A stretch of DNA of 64,000 nt, taken from positions 41,160 through 105,159 of the forward strand of contig JBNJGB010000023.1 in NCBI GenBank assembly GCA_051747385.1, written 5' to 3'. The DNA comes from JBNJGB01 sp051747385 (lineage in GTDB: Bacteria > Myxococcota_A > UBA9042 > PHBI01 > JACKFB01). The notes beneath the pieces were generated by a model that saw nothing but the letters and a program-made list of their open reading frames with translations, had not been told where the DNA came from and did no database searches. Position numbers and translations under genes: made by a program. Positions 7,591-16,035 of the stretch are shown in pieces; positions within the stretch are counted from its first letter, which is position 1; each line of letters begins with the position of its first letter.

Positions 7591-9666
7591 ATGCGGACGA
7601 ATCCCAGCCCCCACGTGCTCCTGTACACCCTGGCCGCGGTCCTGCTCGCGACCGCCGTGGTCCTCGGCGGCTGCTCGGAGGACGGCGGCGACGGTGATAC
7701 GGCCGACGCTGGCGACGTGTCCTCCGGGGACGTGGAGGAGGACCTCCAGCCGGGCCAGGTCTGCAAGCCGGGCACGGCCCGCGAGTGCATCGTCGAGGGC
7801 GGCAAGCAGGCCGTCATCTGCAACGCCTCGGGCACGGCGTGGGTCGAGGGCATCTGCAAGGGACCCGACGGCCGCGACAGCAAGTGCGTCGACGGGTCCT
7901 GCACCGCCTGCTTCCCGGGCACCATGAAGTGCGACGGCGAGGACAAGGTGCTCCGGTGCTCCGACGACGGCTCCGAGTGGGAACTCCACCAGGAGTGCAA
8001 GGGCGGCACCACCGGCCAGGTGTGCGCCCTGGACCTCACGGGGAACACGTGCGAGAGCCTCTGCTCCATCAACATCAAGTTCAACAGCTACATCGGCTGC
8101 GACTACTGGGGCGTCGACCTGGACAACGCCTTCGTCCCGGGCGGTCGCGGCTACTACGACGCCGCCAACGCCCAGTACGCCATCGCCGTCGGGAACCCGC
8201 CCGACTCGCCGCTGCCAGCCATCGTCGAGGTCTGGTACCTCGAGGACGGGGTCGCCCAGAAGGTCCCCAAGCACTACGGGCCGGGCCAGGATCCGGCGAA
8301 GGAGGACCCGGCGGAGCCCGTCCCCACGGAGCCGCTCATGCCGGGCGACCTCCGTGTGTTCCGCCTGCCGCCGCGCAACGTGGAGGGGACGGTCCAGGCG
8401 CCCCTGGCCTATCGGATCACCGCGTCCGTGCCGATCTTCGCCTACCAGTTCAACCCGCTCGAGAACGAGCAGGTCTTCTCCAACGACGCGAGCCTGCTCC
8501 TGCCCGCCACCCTGATGGGCAAGGAGTACATCGTGATGACGCGCGAGCAGACCTTCGACACCCTGCGGAGCTACCTCACGGTGGTGGCTGTCCTGCCTGG
8601 CACGACCACGGTGAGCGTCGACGTGAGCGGCTCCACGCTGTCCGGGGCGATCGACTCGGCGTCGGGCGAGACGGGGGATATCCCGCACATGGAGCCCGGG
8701 ACCACGAAGGTCTTCAAGCTCGAGCAGTACGACGTCCTGAACATCGAGACGGACCGGCCCGGCGAGGACATGACCGGCTCGCGGATCCTGGCGGACAAGC
8801 GCGTGGCGGTCTTCGGAGGCTCGGAGGCCTCCAACGCGCCCAACACGGCCCGCTGCATCGTCGACGAGGACTCGGTGACGGGCGGCGGCGTCTGCGAGTT
8901 CGACGGCGAGACCAGCTGCGAGACGCTGATGGACTGCGTGGAAGCCGGCTTCAACACCTGCTGTGCCGACCACCTAGAGCAGCAGCTCTTCCCGCTGAAG
9001 ACCTGGGGCACGAGCTACGTGGCCACCAAGAGCTGGGATCGGGGCGAGGAGTCCGACATCTGGCGCCTCATGGCCGGCGCGGACAACACGAAGGTGGTCC
9101 TGGTGCCGCCGCTGACCACGCCCGACGGCGAGAGCATCAAGGTGCCGGTCCTGAACAAGGGCGAGTGGTTCGAGTTCGAGAGCCGCAAGGACTTCGAGGT
9201 CCACTCGGTGGACGGCAAGCCCATCCTCCTGGGCCAGTTCCTCGCCGCGCAGGACGCCCCGGATCCCAACGTGGCGGGCACCTCGAACACGGGGGACGCC
9301 GGGACCGGCGACCCGGCCTTCATGCTCTCCGTGCCCGTGGAGCAGTACCGGCGCGATCTGGTGGTCTACACGCCCGCCGAGTACCAGGACAGCTACCTGA
9401 ACATCACCACGGAGACGGGGGCGCAGGTTACGCTCGACGGCGAGCAGATCCCCCCCGGGTTCTTCGAGGTCATCGGCTCGGGCGACTACAGTGTCCATCG
9501 AACCCGCGTCGAGCCCGGCCCCCACACGATCTCCTCCAGCGAGCCCGCCGGGGTGATCGTCTACGGATACGACCAGTACGTCTCCTACGCCTACACCGGG
9601 GGCCTCAGCCTCGAGGAGCTGAACAAGGAGGACCCGTTCACCGGGCCCGCCGTCGAGGACGAGTGA
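7591..9666 (+). CDS. Secreted lipoprotein, IgGFc-binding-protein-like
   Basis: The 691-residue product starts with a lipoprotein signal peptide (lipobox LGGC, C28), followed by an acidic, low-complexity stalk (DGGDGDTADAGD). Then comes a Cys-rich module (CKPGTARECIVEGG, CTACFPGTMKCDG), where the cysteines probably form disulfides outside the cytoplasm. From about residue 165 the GCDYWGVDLDNAF motif and the following beta-rich 500 residues match the IgGFc-binding N-terminal domain family common in myxobacterial surface proteins; EQQLFPLKTWGTSYVATKS is a typical later motif. It is likely anchored in the outer membrane and exposed. The ligand is unknown. The start was set by the signal peptide; the open frame runs further upstream without a credible start. 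A 163-bp repeat follows the stop. Confidence 0.8.
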   Translation: MRTNPSPHVLLYTLAAVLLATAVVLGGCSEDGGDGDTADAGDVSSGDVEEDLQPGQVCKPGTARECIVEGGKQAVICNASGTAWVEGICKGPDGRDSKCVDGSCTACFPGTMKCDGEDKVLRCSDDGSEWELHQECKGGTTGQVCALDLTGNTCESLCSINIKFNSYIGCDYWGVDLDNAFVPGGRGYYDAANAQYAIAVGNPPDSPLPAIVEVWYLEDGVAQKVPKHYGPGQDPAKEDPAEPVPTEPLMPGDLRVFRLPPRNVEGTVQAPLAYRITASVPIFAYQFNPLENEQVFSNDASLLLPATLMGKEYIVMTREQTFDTLRSYLTVVAVLPGTTTVSVDVSGSTLSGAIDSASGETGDIPHMEPGTTKVFKLEQYDVLNIETDRPGEDMTGSRILADKRVAVFGGSEASNAPNTARCIVDEDSVTGGGVCEFDGETSCETLMDCVEAGFNTCCADHLEQQLFPLKTWGTSYVATKSWDRGEESDIWRLMAGADNTKVVLVPPLTTPDGESIKVPVLNKGEWFEFESRKDFEVHSVDGKPILLGQFLAAQDAPDPNVAGTSNTGDAGTGDPAFMLSVPVEQYRRDLVVYTPAEYQDSYLNITTETGAQVTLDGEQIPPGFFEVIGSGDYSVHRTRVEPGPHTISSSEPAGVIVYGYDQYVSYAYTGGLSLEELNKEDPFTGPAVEDE

Positions 9667-9669
9667 GGA

Positions 9670-9832
9670 GACTCCTGTGAAGAAACTCCGGTCCGGCCCA
9701 CGCCGACGATCCGACGGCGCTGTGGCGTGCCGCAGCTCCTTGAATTGGCGCTACCAGTCCTGCGTCGTTTCGTCCCACCACAGCTTGCGCCTCGGCGCCG
9801 TGGAATCGAACCTCCACTCCTTCCCAGGAGTC
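9670..9832 (+). repeat. 163-bp dispersed structured repeat, copy 1
   Basis: Bounded by the 8-bp inverted ends GACTCCTG (9670-9677) and CAGGAGTC (9825-9832). Inside, GCTGTGG pairs with CCACAGC and the flanking GGCGC with GCGCC. By eye it differs from copy 2 (21642-21804) at 13 positions with no indels. It fills the gap between two lipoprotein genes and starts 4 bases after a stop codon. Its left end lies in an extra small palindrome, AGGAGACTCCT. It could be a non-autonomous mobile element or a structured RNA. Confidence 0.85.
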
Positions 9833-9849
9833 TAAGGACCAGGTCCCCC

Positions 9850-12800
9850 ATGCACCACGCCGCCATCGCCCACCGCCTGCTCCTCGTGGTCGCCACGTCG
9901 GCGCTGCTCGCCATCGCCGCCTGCAGCGACGACTCGGGCGGGTCCGGCGCGACGCCGGGCGGGGATGTGCAGGCACCCGACGTGGCGCCGGACACCCGGG
10001 GCGACGTCTCCGGGACTCCCGACACCGCGGAGCCGGACGCGAGCCCGGACGACGCGGACGGCGGGGAGGCCGGGGGCGACGCGGAGGTCGACGGTGAACC
10101 GGCGGCGGCGGGCCTCGGCGTGGAATCGGTGGTGCCGGAGCGCGGCCTGGCCAGGGGCGGCGAGCAGGTCGAGATCCTCGGGCAGGGCTTCGGAGACGGC
10201 CTGCAGGTCTTCTTCGGCGAGAGCCTGGCCCAGGACGCCTGGGCGCTGAACGAGGATCGCATCGTCGCCGTCACGCCGCCCCGGACGCCCGGGGTGGTGG
10301 ACGTGCGGGTCGTGGAGCCCGGGAGCGGCGCCGAGGCGGTCCTGGACGACGGCTTCCGCTTCTACAACCCCGTGGCCGTCGACGCCGTGGACCCGCCCGA
10401 CGGCCACGTCCTGGGCGGAGACCCCGTGACCGTCACCGGGAGCGGCTTCGTGGCGGGCTCCCACGTCCTCATCGGGGGACGCGCGGCCCTGGAGGTGGAG
10501 ATCCTCGACGACGGGACCCTCCTGGCGGTGACTCCCGACGCCCCGGCGGCAGGCCCCGCGGACGTCCACGTCTCCAACACGGTGGGCGTGGGGCGCCTCG
10601 ACGACGGCTTCACCTACTTCGACTCGCCGCGGGTGGACGCCGTCGTGCCCCCCGCCGGGCCCATGGAGGGCGGCACCCCGGTCGACGTGAAGGGGCGCGG
10701 CTTCGCGGAGCCCATGGTGGTGACCGTGGCCGGCGCGCCCCTGGAGGACGTGGAGGTCCTGGACGGCGGGCGCCTCACCGGGCTGGTGCCGGCGGCGGAC
10801 GTGCCCGGACCGGCCGACGTGAACGTGGCGACGGAGTACGGGACCGCGACGGCCCGGGATGCGTACACCTACCTGGAGGACACGGCGCCCGGCGAGGAGG
10901 TCGACGTCCTGGCGGTCACCCCGGCGAGCGGCCCGGCCCTGGGCGGCGACGCGGTGACCGTGGTGGCGAAGGGCCTCACCGTCCGGCAGGACACGACCGT
11001 CACCTTCGGGGACGCGGCGGCGGTGGTGAAGGGCGTGGACTCCGCGGCCCACACCGCGCTGGTGCAGGTCCCGGCCGCGGAGCCCGGCACGGTGGACGTC
11101 ACGCTCACGAACGCGAACGGCGCCGACACCCTGGCCGGGGGCTACACCTACGAGCCCTACGTGCGGGTCTGGGAGGTCCTTCCCAACTACGGGCCCGTGG
11201 AGGGCGGCACGCCCGTGACCGTCTCCGGGGAGGGCTTCGAGCCCGGCCTGCAGCTTCGCATCGGGGCGCTGCCGGCGGCCGACTTGCAGGTGGTGGACGA
11301 GGGCACCGTGACGGCCACGACGCCGCCCGGAAGCCCCGGCCTGGCGAACGTCACCGTGCTCCAGGGCGGGCTGAAGGACACGCTGGTGGGCGGGTTCTCC
11401 TACCAGGCCGAGATGGACCTCTGGGTGGTGGAGCCTCCCCACGGCAGCCAGGCCGGCGGGACCTTCGTCACGCTGGCGGGGAGCGGCTTCCCGTCCGACG
11501 CGGACGTGCGGGTGGGCGGGACGCCGGCCACCCACGTCATCGTCGAGTCGCCCACGCGGATCACCGCCCGGACCCCGCCGGGGGACGTGGGCACCGTGGA
11601 CGTGAGCGTCGAGTCGCCCACGCGCGGCACCGTGACCCTGCCCCGGTCGTTCACCTACTTCGACCCGGAGAGCCAGTTCGGCGGCACCTGGGGCGAGGGC
11701 GTGGACGGCGCCGTGAACGTGACGGTCCTGAGCGGCCAGGACGGCTCGCCCATCCCGGACGCCTTCGTGATGCTGTGGACGGACCCGGCGACGCCCTACC
11801 AGGGCTACACGAACCTGGAAGGGCAGATCACCTTCAGCGGCCCGGACGTCGGCGGCGAGCAGATGGTCTCGGCGTCCAAGGAGGGCTTCGCCTCGTCGTC
11901 GGTGGTGGAGTACGACGCCTCGAACATCACCCTGTACCTCAGCCCGAGCGCGTCAGGGTCCGGTCCGCCGCCCACGCCGCCCCCGGCGCCCACCTTCCAC
12001 GGGCAGGTGGTGAACGCCACGAAGTACGTCCCGGTGCCCTGGGGCAAGTGCGGACAGAAGACCGACGCGCCGGGGACGCTGTGCCAGCCCTGCACGGAGG
12101 ACGCGGACTGCGAGGGGCTCGCCTGCTCCGACCTGCCGGACCAGGGAAGCTACTGCACCTCCCACTGCGGGACGGACGACGACTGCCCGGACGGCTTCAT
12201 GTGCCATCCGGTCAACGGGCAGCCCGAGCACCAGTGCATCCCGGCCACGGGGCGGGTCACGGCCTTCTGCGACTTCACGAAGCCGACCATCTTCAGCCAG
12301 GACGCCATCCCGCAGCCCGGCCAGGAGGTGCTCCCGGACTTCAGCTTCGAGATGACCGTGCCCATCGGCGAGTCCGCCGTGTTCTGCTGGGGCGGCATCT
12401 ACAACGAGGACACGGACGAGTTCACGCCGTACGTCCTGGGCCTGAAGCGCCACGTCTTCGCCCAGCCCGGCCAGCAGCTCGAGGGCGACGTGGTCCTGAG
12501 CCACCCGCTGAACGGGACCATGGACATCCGGCTGGACGACCCGCCCAACAACCCGAACGGCCCCGACTTCAACACCGCGCTGGTCCACCTGGACCTGGGC
12601 AGCGACGGCACGCTGGAGTTCCTGCACCACCCCGTGGACGTCGAGGACACGCTGAAGATGAAGTGGATCCCGAAGACCCTGAGCGGGAACCTCTACGACG
12701 CCAGCTATACGATCCTGGCGGGCGCCTTCAGCTTCGGGGCGGACAACCTCCCCTACTCGGTGACGTTCCACCAGGGCATCCGCGAGCTCCGGGACGACGT

Positions 12801-13995
12801 GTTCTGGGAGTGGGGGACGGCCGGCTGGGAGCCCGACTCGACGGGGATCTCCCAGAACGTGAACGATCTCTTCGCCCTGGACGCGGAGACGATCTTCGGC
12901 GTCGGCACCGACGGCCTGCTCATCCGCAGCGTGGGCCAGGCCTGGGCCGCCCAGGACAATCCCCTGAAGGATCACTTCGAGGGCGTGCACGCGGTGTCGG
13001 CCGGCGACGCCCTCGCCGTGGGCCAGAACGGGGCGGTCGTGCACTGGGACGGGCTGGCCTGGACCCCCGAGGAGACGCCCACCACCTCCCACCTGCGCGA
13101 CGTCTGGATGGCCGACGCCGACGAGGCCTTCGCCGTGGGCTCCTACGTGGTGCTCCACCGGGAGGACGGGGCCTGGACGCAGATGTCGGGCAACACCAAC
13201 AAGAACCTCCGGGACGTGTGGGGTTTCGCGGCGGACGACGTGTGGGCCGTGGGCAACTACGGCAACGTCATCCACTGGGACGGCGCCTCCTGGAGCACCG
13301 TCCAGACCGGGACCACACAGAACTTCCGCGGCGTGTGGGGGCCGAGCCCGGACGACGTCTTCGTCGTGGGCGAGGCGGGCACCGTCCTCCGCTGGGACGG
13401 CGAGGCCCTGAGCCCCATGGAGGTCGACACGACGGAGACCCTGAACGCGGTCTGGGGCACCGGGCCCGACGACGTGTACGCCGTCGGCGATCGGGGGATG
13501 CTCTTCCGCTGGGACGGCGCCCAGTGGATGGACGAGAGCCCGCCGGGCGAGACCAACGACTTCCTGGCCGTGGCCGGTGGCGAGGGCCGCGTGGTGGTCA
13601 CCGGCACCCACGAGCTCCTCCTGGGGCCGCTCCTCGAGGTGCCGGAGGACATCCAGCCGGCCGCCGGCGGCACCATGGGCGAGGAGTACGAGATCTCCTG
13701 GACCGTGAAGCCGGGCGTCGACCCGCACTTCAGCTACGTGCAGGTGGCCGTGCCGGGTATGACCGGCCCGGTGCCCGAGTGGACCATCGTCAACGACTGG
13801 GACGTCACGAGCGTGCTCCTGCCCGACTTCCCCAACATCGAGGGGACCCCGGGCATCGCGCCGGGGGCCAAGATCCTGACGATCATCCGCGTGTACGAGG
13901 AGGGGTTCGACATCGACAACTACTCGAACCAGGATCTGAACACCCTCCGCTGGCAGTCCTGGGCCCAGGACCAGCACACGTTCACCAAGGAGTAG
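9850..13995 (+). CDS. Large secreted lipoprotein with six IPT/TIG domains and a C-terminal beta-propeller-like region
   Basis: A 1381-residue surface protein. Order of parts: signal peptide with lipobox AIAAC (C25); an acidic D/P-rich stalk to about 90; six IPT/TIG immunoglobulin-like domains (about 90-600), each opening with a pattern such as VTPASGPALGGDAVTV; a carboxypeptidase-regulatory-like beta domain (about 617-700); a Cys-rich knot (about 735-800, CGTDDDCPDGFMC); a beta-rich segment; about six repeats of the type DDVWAVGNYGNVIHWDGASW (about 1010-1265), which suggest a propeller; and a terminal domain with YEISWTVKPG. TIG domains mediate binding or spacing in surface proteins; no catalytic motif is visible. 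ATG 9850 was chosen by the signal peptide; SD is AAGGA at 9834-9838. Confidence 0.85.
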   Translation: MHHAAIAHRLLLVVATSALLAIAACSDDSGGSGATPGGDVQAPDVAPDTRGDVSGTPDTAEPDASPDDADGGEAGGDAEVDGEPAAAGLGVESVVPERGLARGGEQVEILGQGFGDGLQVFFGESLAQDAWALNEDRIVAVTPPRTPGVVDVRVVEPGSGAEAVLDDGFRFYNPVAVDAVDPPDGHVLGGDPVTVTGSGFVAGSHVLIGGRAALEVEILDDGTLLAVTPDAPAAGPADVHVSNTVGVGRLDDGFTYFDSPRVDAVVPPAGPMEGGTPVDVKGRGFAEPMVVTVAGAPLEDVEVLDGGRLTGLVPAADVPGPADVNVATEYGTATARDAYTYLEDTAPGEEVDVLAVTPASGPALGGDAVTVVAKGLTVRQDTTVTFGDAAAVVKGVDSAAHTALVQVPAAEPGTVDVTLTNANGADTLAGGYTYEPYVRVWEVLPNYGPVEGGTPVTVSGEGFEPGLQLRIGALPAADLQVVDEGTVTATTPPGSPGLANVTVLQGGLKDTLVGGFSYQAEMDLWVVEPPHGSQAGGTFVTLAGSGFPSDADVRVGGTPATHVIVESPTRITARTPPGDVGTVDVSVESPTRGTVTLPRSFTYFDPESQFGGTWGEGVDGAVNVTVLSGQDGSPIPDAFVMLWTDPATPYQGYTNLEGQITFSGPDVGGEQMVSASKEGFASSSVVEYDASNITLYLSPSASGSGPPPTPPPAPTFHGQVVNATKYVPVPWGKCGQKTDAPGTLCQPCTEDADCEGLACSDLPDQGSYCTSHCGTDDDCPDGFMCHPVNGQPEHQCIPATGRVTAFCDFTKPTIFSQDAIPQPGQEVLPDFSFEMTVPIGESAVFCWGGIYNEDTDEFTPYVLGLKRHVFAQPGQQLEGDVVLSHPLNGTMDIRLDDPPNNPNGPDFNTALVHLDLGSDGTLEFLHHPVDVEDTLKMKWIPKTLSGNLYDASYTILAGAFSFGADNLPYSVTFHQGIRELRDDVFWEWGTAGWEPDSTGISQNVNDLFALDAETIFGVGTDGLLIRSVGQAWAAQDNPLKDHFEGVHAVSAGDALAVGQNGAVVHWDGLAWTPEETPTTSHLRDVWMADADEAFAVGSYVVLHREDGAWTQMSGNTNKNLRDVWGFAADDVWAVGNYGNVIHWDGASWSTVQTGTTQNFRGVWGPSPDDVFVVGEAGTVLRWDGEALSPMEVDTTETLNAVWGTGPDDVYAVGDRGMLFRWDGAQWMDESPPGETNDFLAVAGGEGRVVVTGTHELLLGPLLEVPEDIQPAAGGTMGEEYEISWTVKPGVDPHFSYVQVAVPGMTGPVPEWTIVNDWDVTSVLLPDFPNIEGTPGIAPGAKILTIIRVYEEGFDIDNYSNQDLNTLRWQSWAQDQHTFTKE

Positions 13996-14079
13996 GCGGG
14001 AGCCGGTGACCGGGGCGGCGCTCCGCACGGCGGCCGGCGCGGAGCCCTCCGGATCCCGACAGCGCGCGAAGGACACCGC

Positions 14080-16035
14080 ATGAGGCACTCGACGGGGCTC
14101 CGGATCCCCACCCTGGCGTTGGTCACGGTGCTGCTCGTCGCCTGCGACGACGGCGGCGGCGGCGGCGAGGAGGACACCGGCCCGACGGACGCGACGGAGG
14201 ACACGACCCTCGACGTCGTGGAGGACTCCGGACCCGCCGACGTGGTGCCGGACGGTGCCGGCGACGCCGACGCGGCCGACGTCGAGACCGGGGACGCCGA
14301 TGACGTCGTCGCGCCGCCTTCGCCCTGGACGATCCGCTCCCTGGGCGACCTCGGCACCCTCTCGGACGTCCACGTGGTCGGCCCCGACGAGGCCTACGCC
14401 GTCGGCGGGCCGCGCGTGCTGCGCTTCAACGGCGCCACCTGGGCGGCCTACGGCGAGCCCACCGGGGACACGCTGTACGGCGTGTGGGCGGACGAGGGGA
14501 TCGTCGTCGTCGTGGGCGCCGAGGGCCTGATCGCGCGCCGGACCCCTGCGGACCTGACCTGGACCGTCGAGGACGCCGGCGTCGGGGTGGACCTCCACGC
14601 CGTGGACGGCCGCGGCCCGGACGCGCTGTGGGCCGCCGGGGACGAGAGCACCATCCTGCGCTACGCGGGCCCCGACCCGGGCTGGGAGGTCGCCCACGAC
14701 GGCGGCGGCGTCGGCCTGCGGGACCTGTGGGTGCCGCCGAGCGGCGACGGGGACGCCGGCGTCCTGGCCGTCGGCACGAAGGGCACGCTCTACCGCGTCC
14801 AGGGCGGCGAGTGGGTGACCCGGCAGATCGCGTCGAACACCGTGACCCTGCACGCGGTGCTCGGCGTGGGAGATCGGCGCGTCGCCGCGGGGACGGACAC
14901 CACGCTCACGGTGAAGGCCGATCCCTCGCAGCCGTGGCAGGGACAGAGCGCCAACCTGGACCAGGACCGGGACCTGTTCGCCCTCGCGGGCTCCGAGGCC
15001 GACGGGGTCTTCGCCTTCGGGGCGGCCGGCACCGTGCTGCGCTCCGAGGGCCAGGCGTGGTCCTCCGTGGACGTGGCCGGCCCCAGCGCCGCCAGCGCGG
15101 ACCTGGTCGCCGCCGCGTGGCACCGCGCCGAGGGCGACGGCGATCCGACCTTCCTCGTGATGGGCGCGGAGGGCGGAGGCCTGGTCCTCGACGACGAGGA
15201 GTGGGTCGACATGCCCACCCGGCCCCGCGGGGGCCTCGCCGCGTTGGACGGTGCCGACCGCGACGGCCTCTGGGCCGCCGGTCCCGACGGGCTGGTCATG
15301 GCCTCCACGGCGCAGGGGTGGACCGCGGTCCCGGTCCCCACGGAGGTGGACCTGGCGGACGTGGCGGCCGGTCCCGACGGGATCGTGTGGGTCGTGGGCG
15401 ACGACGGCGTCGTCCTCCGCCGGGCCCCCGGTGAGGCGTTCGAGGTGCTGCCCCAGGTCGTGCCCGCGGCCCTGTCCTCCGTGGCCTCGGACGGCGATCG
15501 CGTGGTCGCGGGCGGGAAGGGAGGCACGGTGCTCCGCGGTCCCGTGGACGGGAGCGAGCCCCTGGCCGCGTGGCCGGTGGACGTCCAGGCGGGCATCCGC
15601 GCCGTGGGCGTGGGCGGAGACGGCGCGTGGTGGCTGGCCGGGGACTTCGGCACCCTGCTCCGCTCCGCGGACGGGGAGGCCGTCGACGCGATCCCCAGCG
15701 GCGTGGCCGGCACCCTGCACGACCTGGCGGCCGCGGACGGCGGCGTGCTCGTGGCGGGCGACAACGGGGTGCTCCTGGAGGTGGAGGGCGGAGACGAGCC
15801 CGAGGCCGAGCAGGTGTACGAGGACCCCGGCCTGTTCCTCTTCGGCGTGGACGTGCTCGGCGAGGCCGCCCTGGCGGTCGGCTGGAACGGCGGGGTCGTC
15901 CGCCGCACGGAGGACGGCTTCGCGCCGGAGGACAGCGGCACCCGCGCGGTGCTCGAGGCCGTGTGGATCGACGGGGACGGGGCCCTGGCCGTGGGCAGGC
16001 TGGGAGCCCTCCTCGAGCGGACGGAGGCTCCATGA
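14080..16035 (+). CDS. Secreted lipoprotein with propeller-type repeats
   Basis: A 651-residue product with a lipobox LVAC (C22), a Gly/Asp/Glu/Thr-rich stalk to about residue 80, then roughly a dozen imperfect repeats of about 45 residues with the core VWVVGDDGVVLRR or AVGxxGTLLR, consistent with one or two beta-propellers. The repeats are related to those at the C-terminus of the preceding protein and to the next protein. No enzymatic motif is seen. ATG 14080 has SD AAGGA (14068-14072). The stop overlaps the next lipoprotein start (ATGA), so the two are translated together and may act as a pair at the outer membrane. Confidence 0.82.
   Translation: MRHSTGLRIPTLALVTVLLVACDDGGGGGEEDTGPTDATEDTTLDVVEDSGPADVVPDGAGDADAADVETGDADDVVAPPSPWTIRSLGDLGTLSDVHVVGPDEAYAVGGPRVLRFNGATWAAYGEPTGDTLYGVWADEGIVVVVGAEGLIARRTPADLTWTVEDAGVGVDLHAVDGRGPDALWAAGDESTILRYAGPDPGWEVAHDGGGVGLRDLWVPPSGDGDAGVLAVGTKGTLYRVQGGEWVTRQIASNTVTLHAVLGVGDRRVAAGTDTTLTVKADPSQPWQGQSANLDQDRDLFALAGSEADGVFAFGAAGTVLRSEGQAWSSVDVAGPSAASADLVAAAWHRAEGDGDPTFLVMGAEGGGLVLDDEEWVDMPTRPRGGLAALDGADRDGLWAAGPDGLVMASTAQGWTAVPVPTEVDLADVAAGPDGIVWVVGDDGVVLRRAPGEAFEVLPQVVPAALSSVASDGDRVVAGGKGGTVLRGPVDGSEPLAAWPVDVQAGIRAVGVGGDGAWWLAGDFGTLLRSADGEAVDAIPSGVAGTLHDLAAADGGVLVAGDNGVLLEVEGGDEPEAEQVYEDPGLFLFGVDVLGEAALAVGWNGGVVRRTEDGFAPEDSGTRAVLEAVWIDGDGALAVGRLGALLERTEAP

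Noticed and set aside
9800..9826. tRNA T-arm-like GGTTCGATTCC on the minus strand of repeat copy 1
   Set aside because: The flanking bases do not form a T-stem, copy 2 does not keep it, and no anticodon arm or acceptor stem is present.
9670..9832. Short proteins encoded in the 163-bp repeat (for example a frame with KLWWDATTQDWQRQF in copy 2)
   Set aside because: The same frame has a stop codon in copy 1, and differences between copies do not follow codon positions, so structure rather than coding is favoured.
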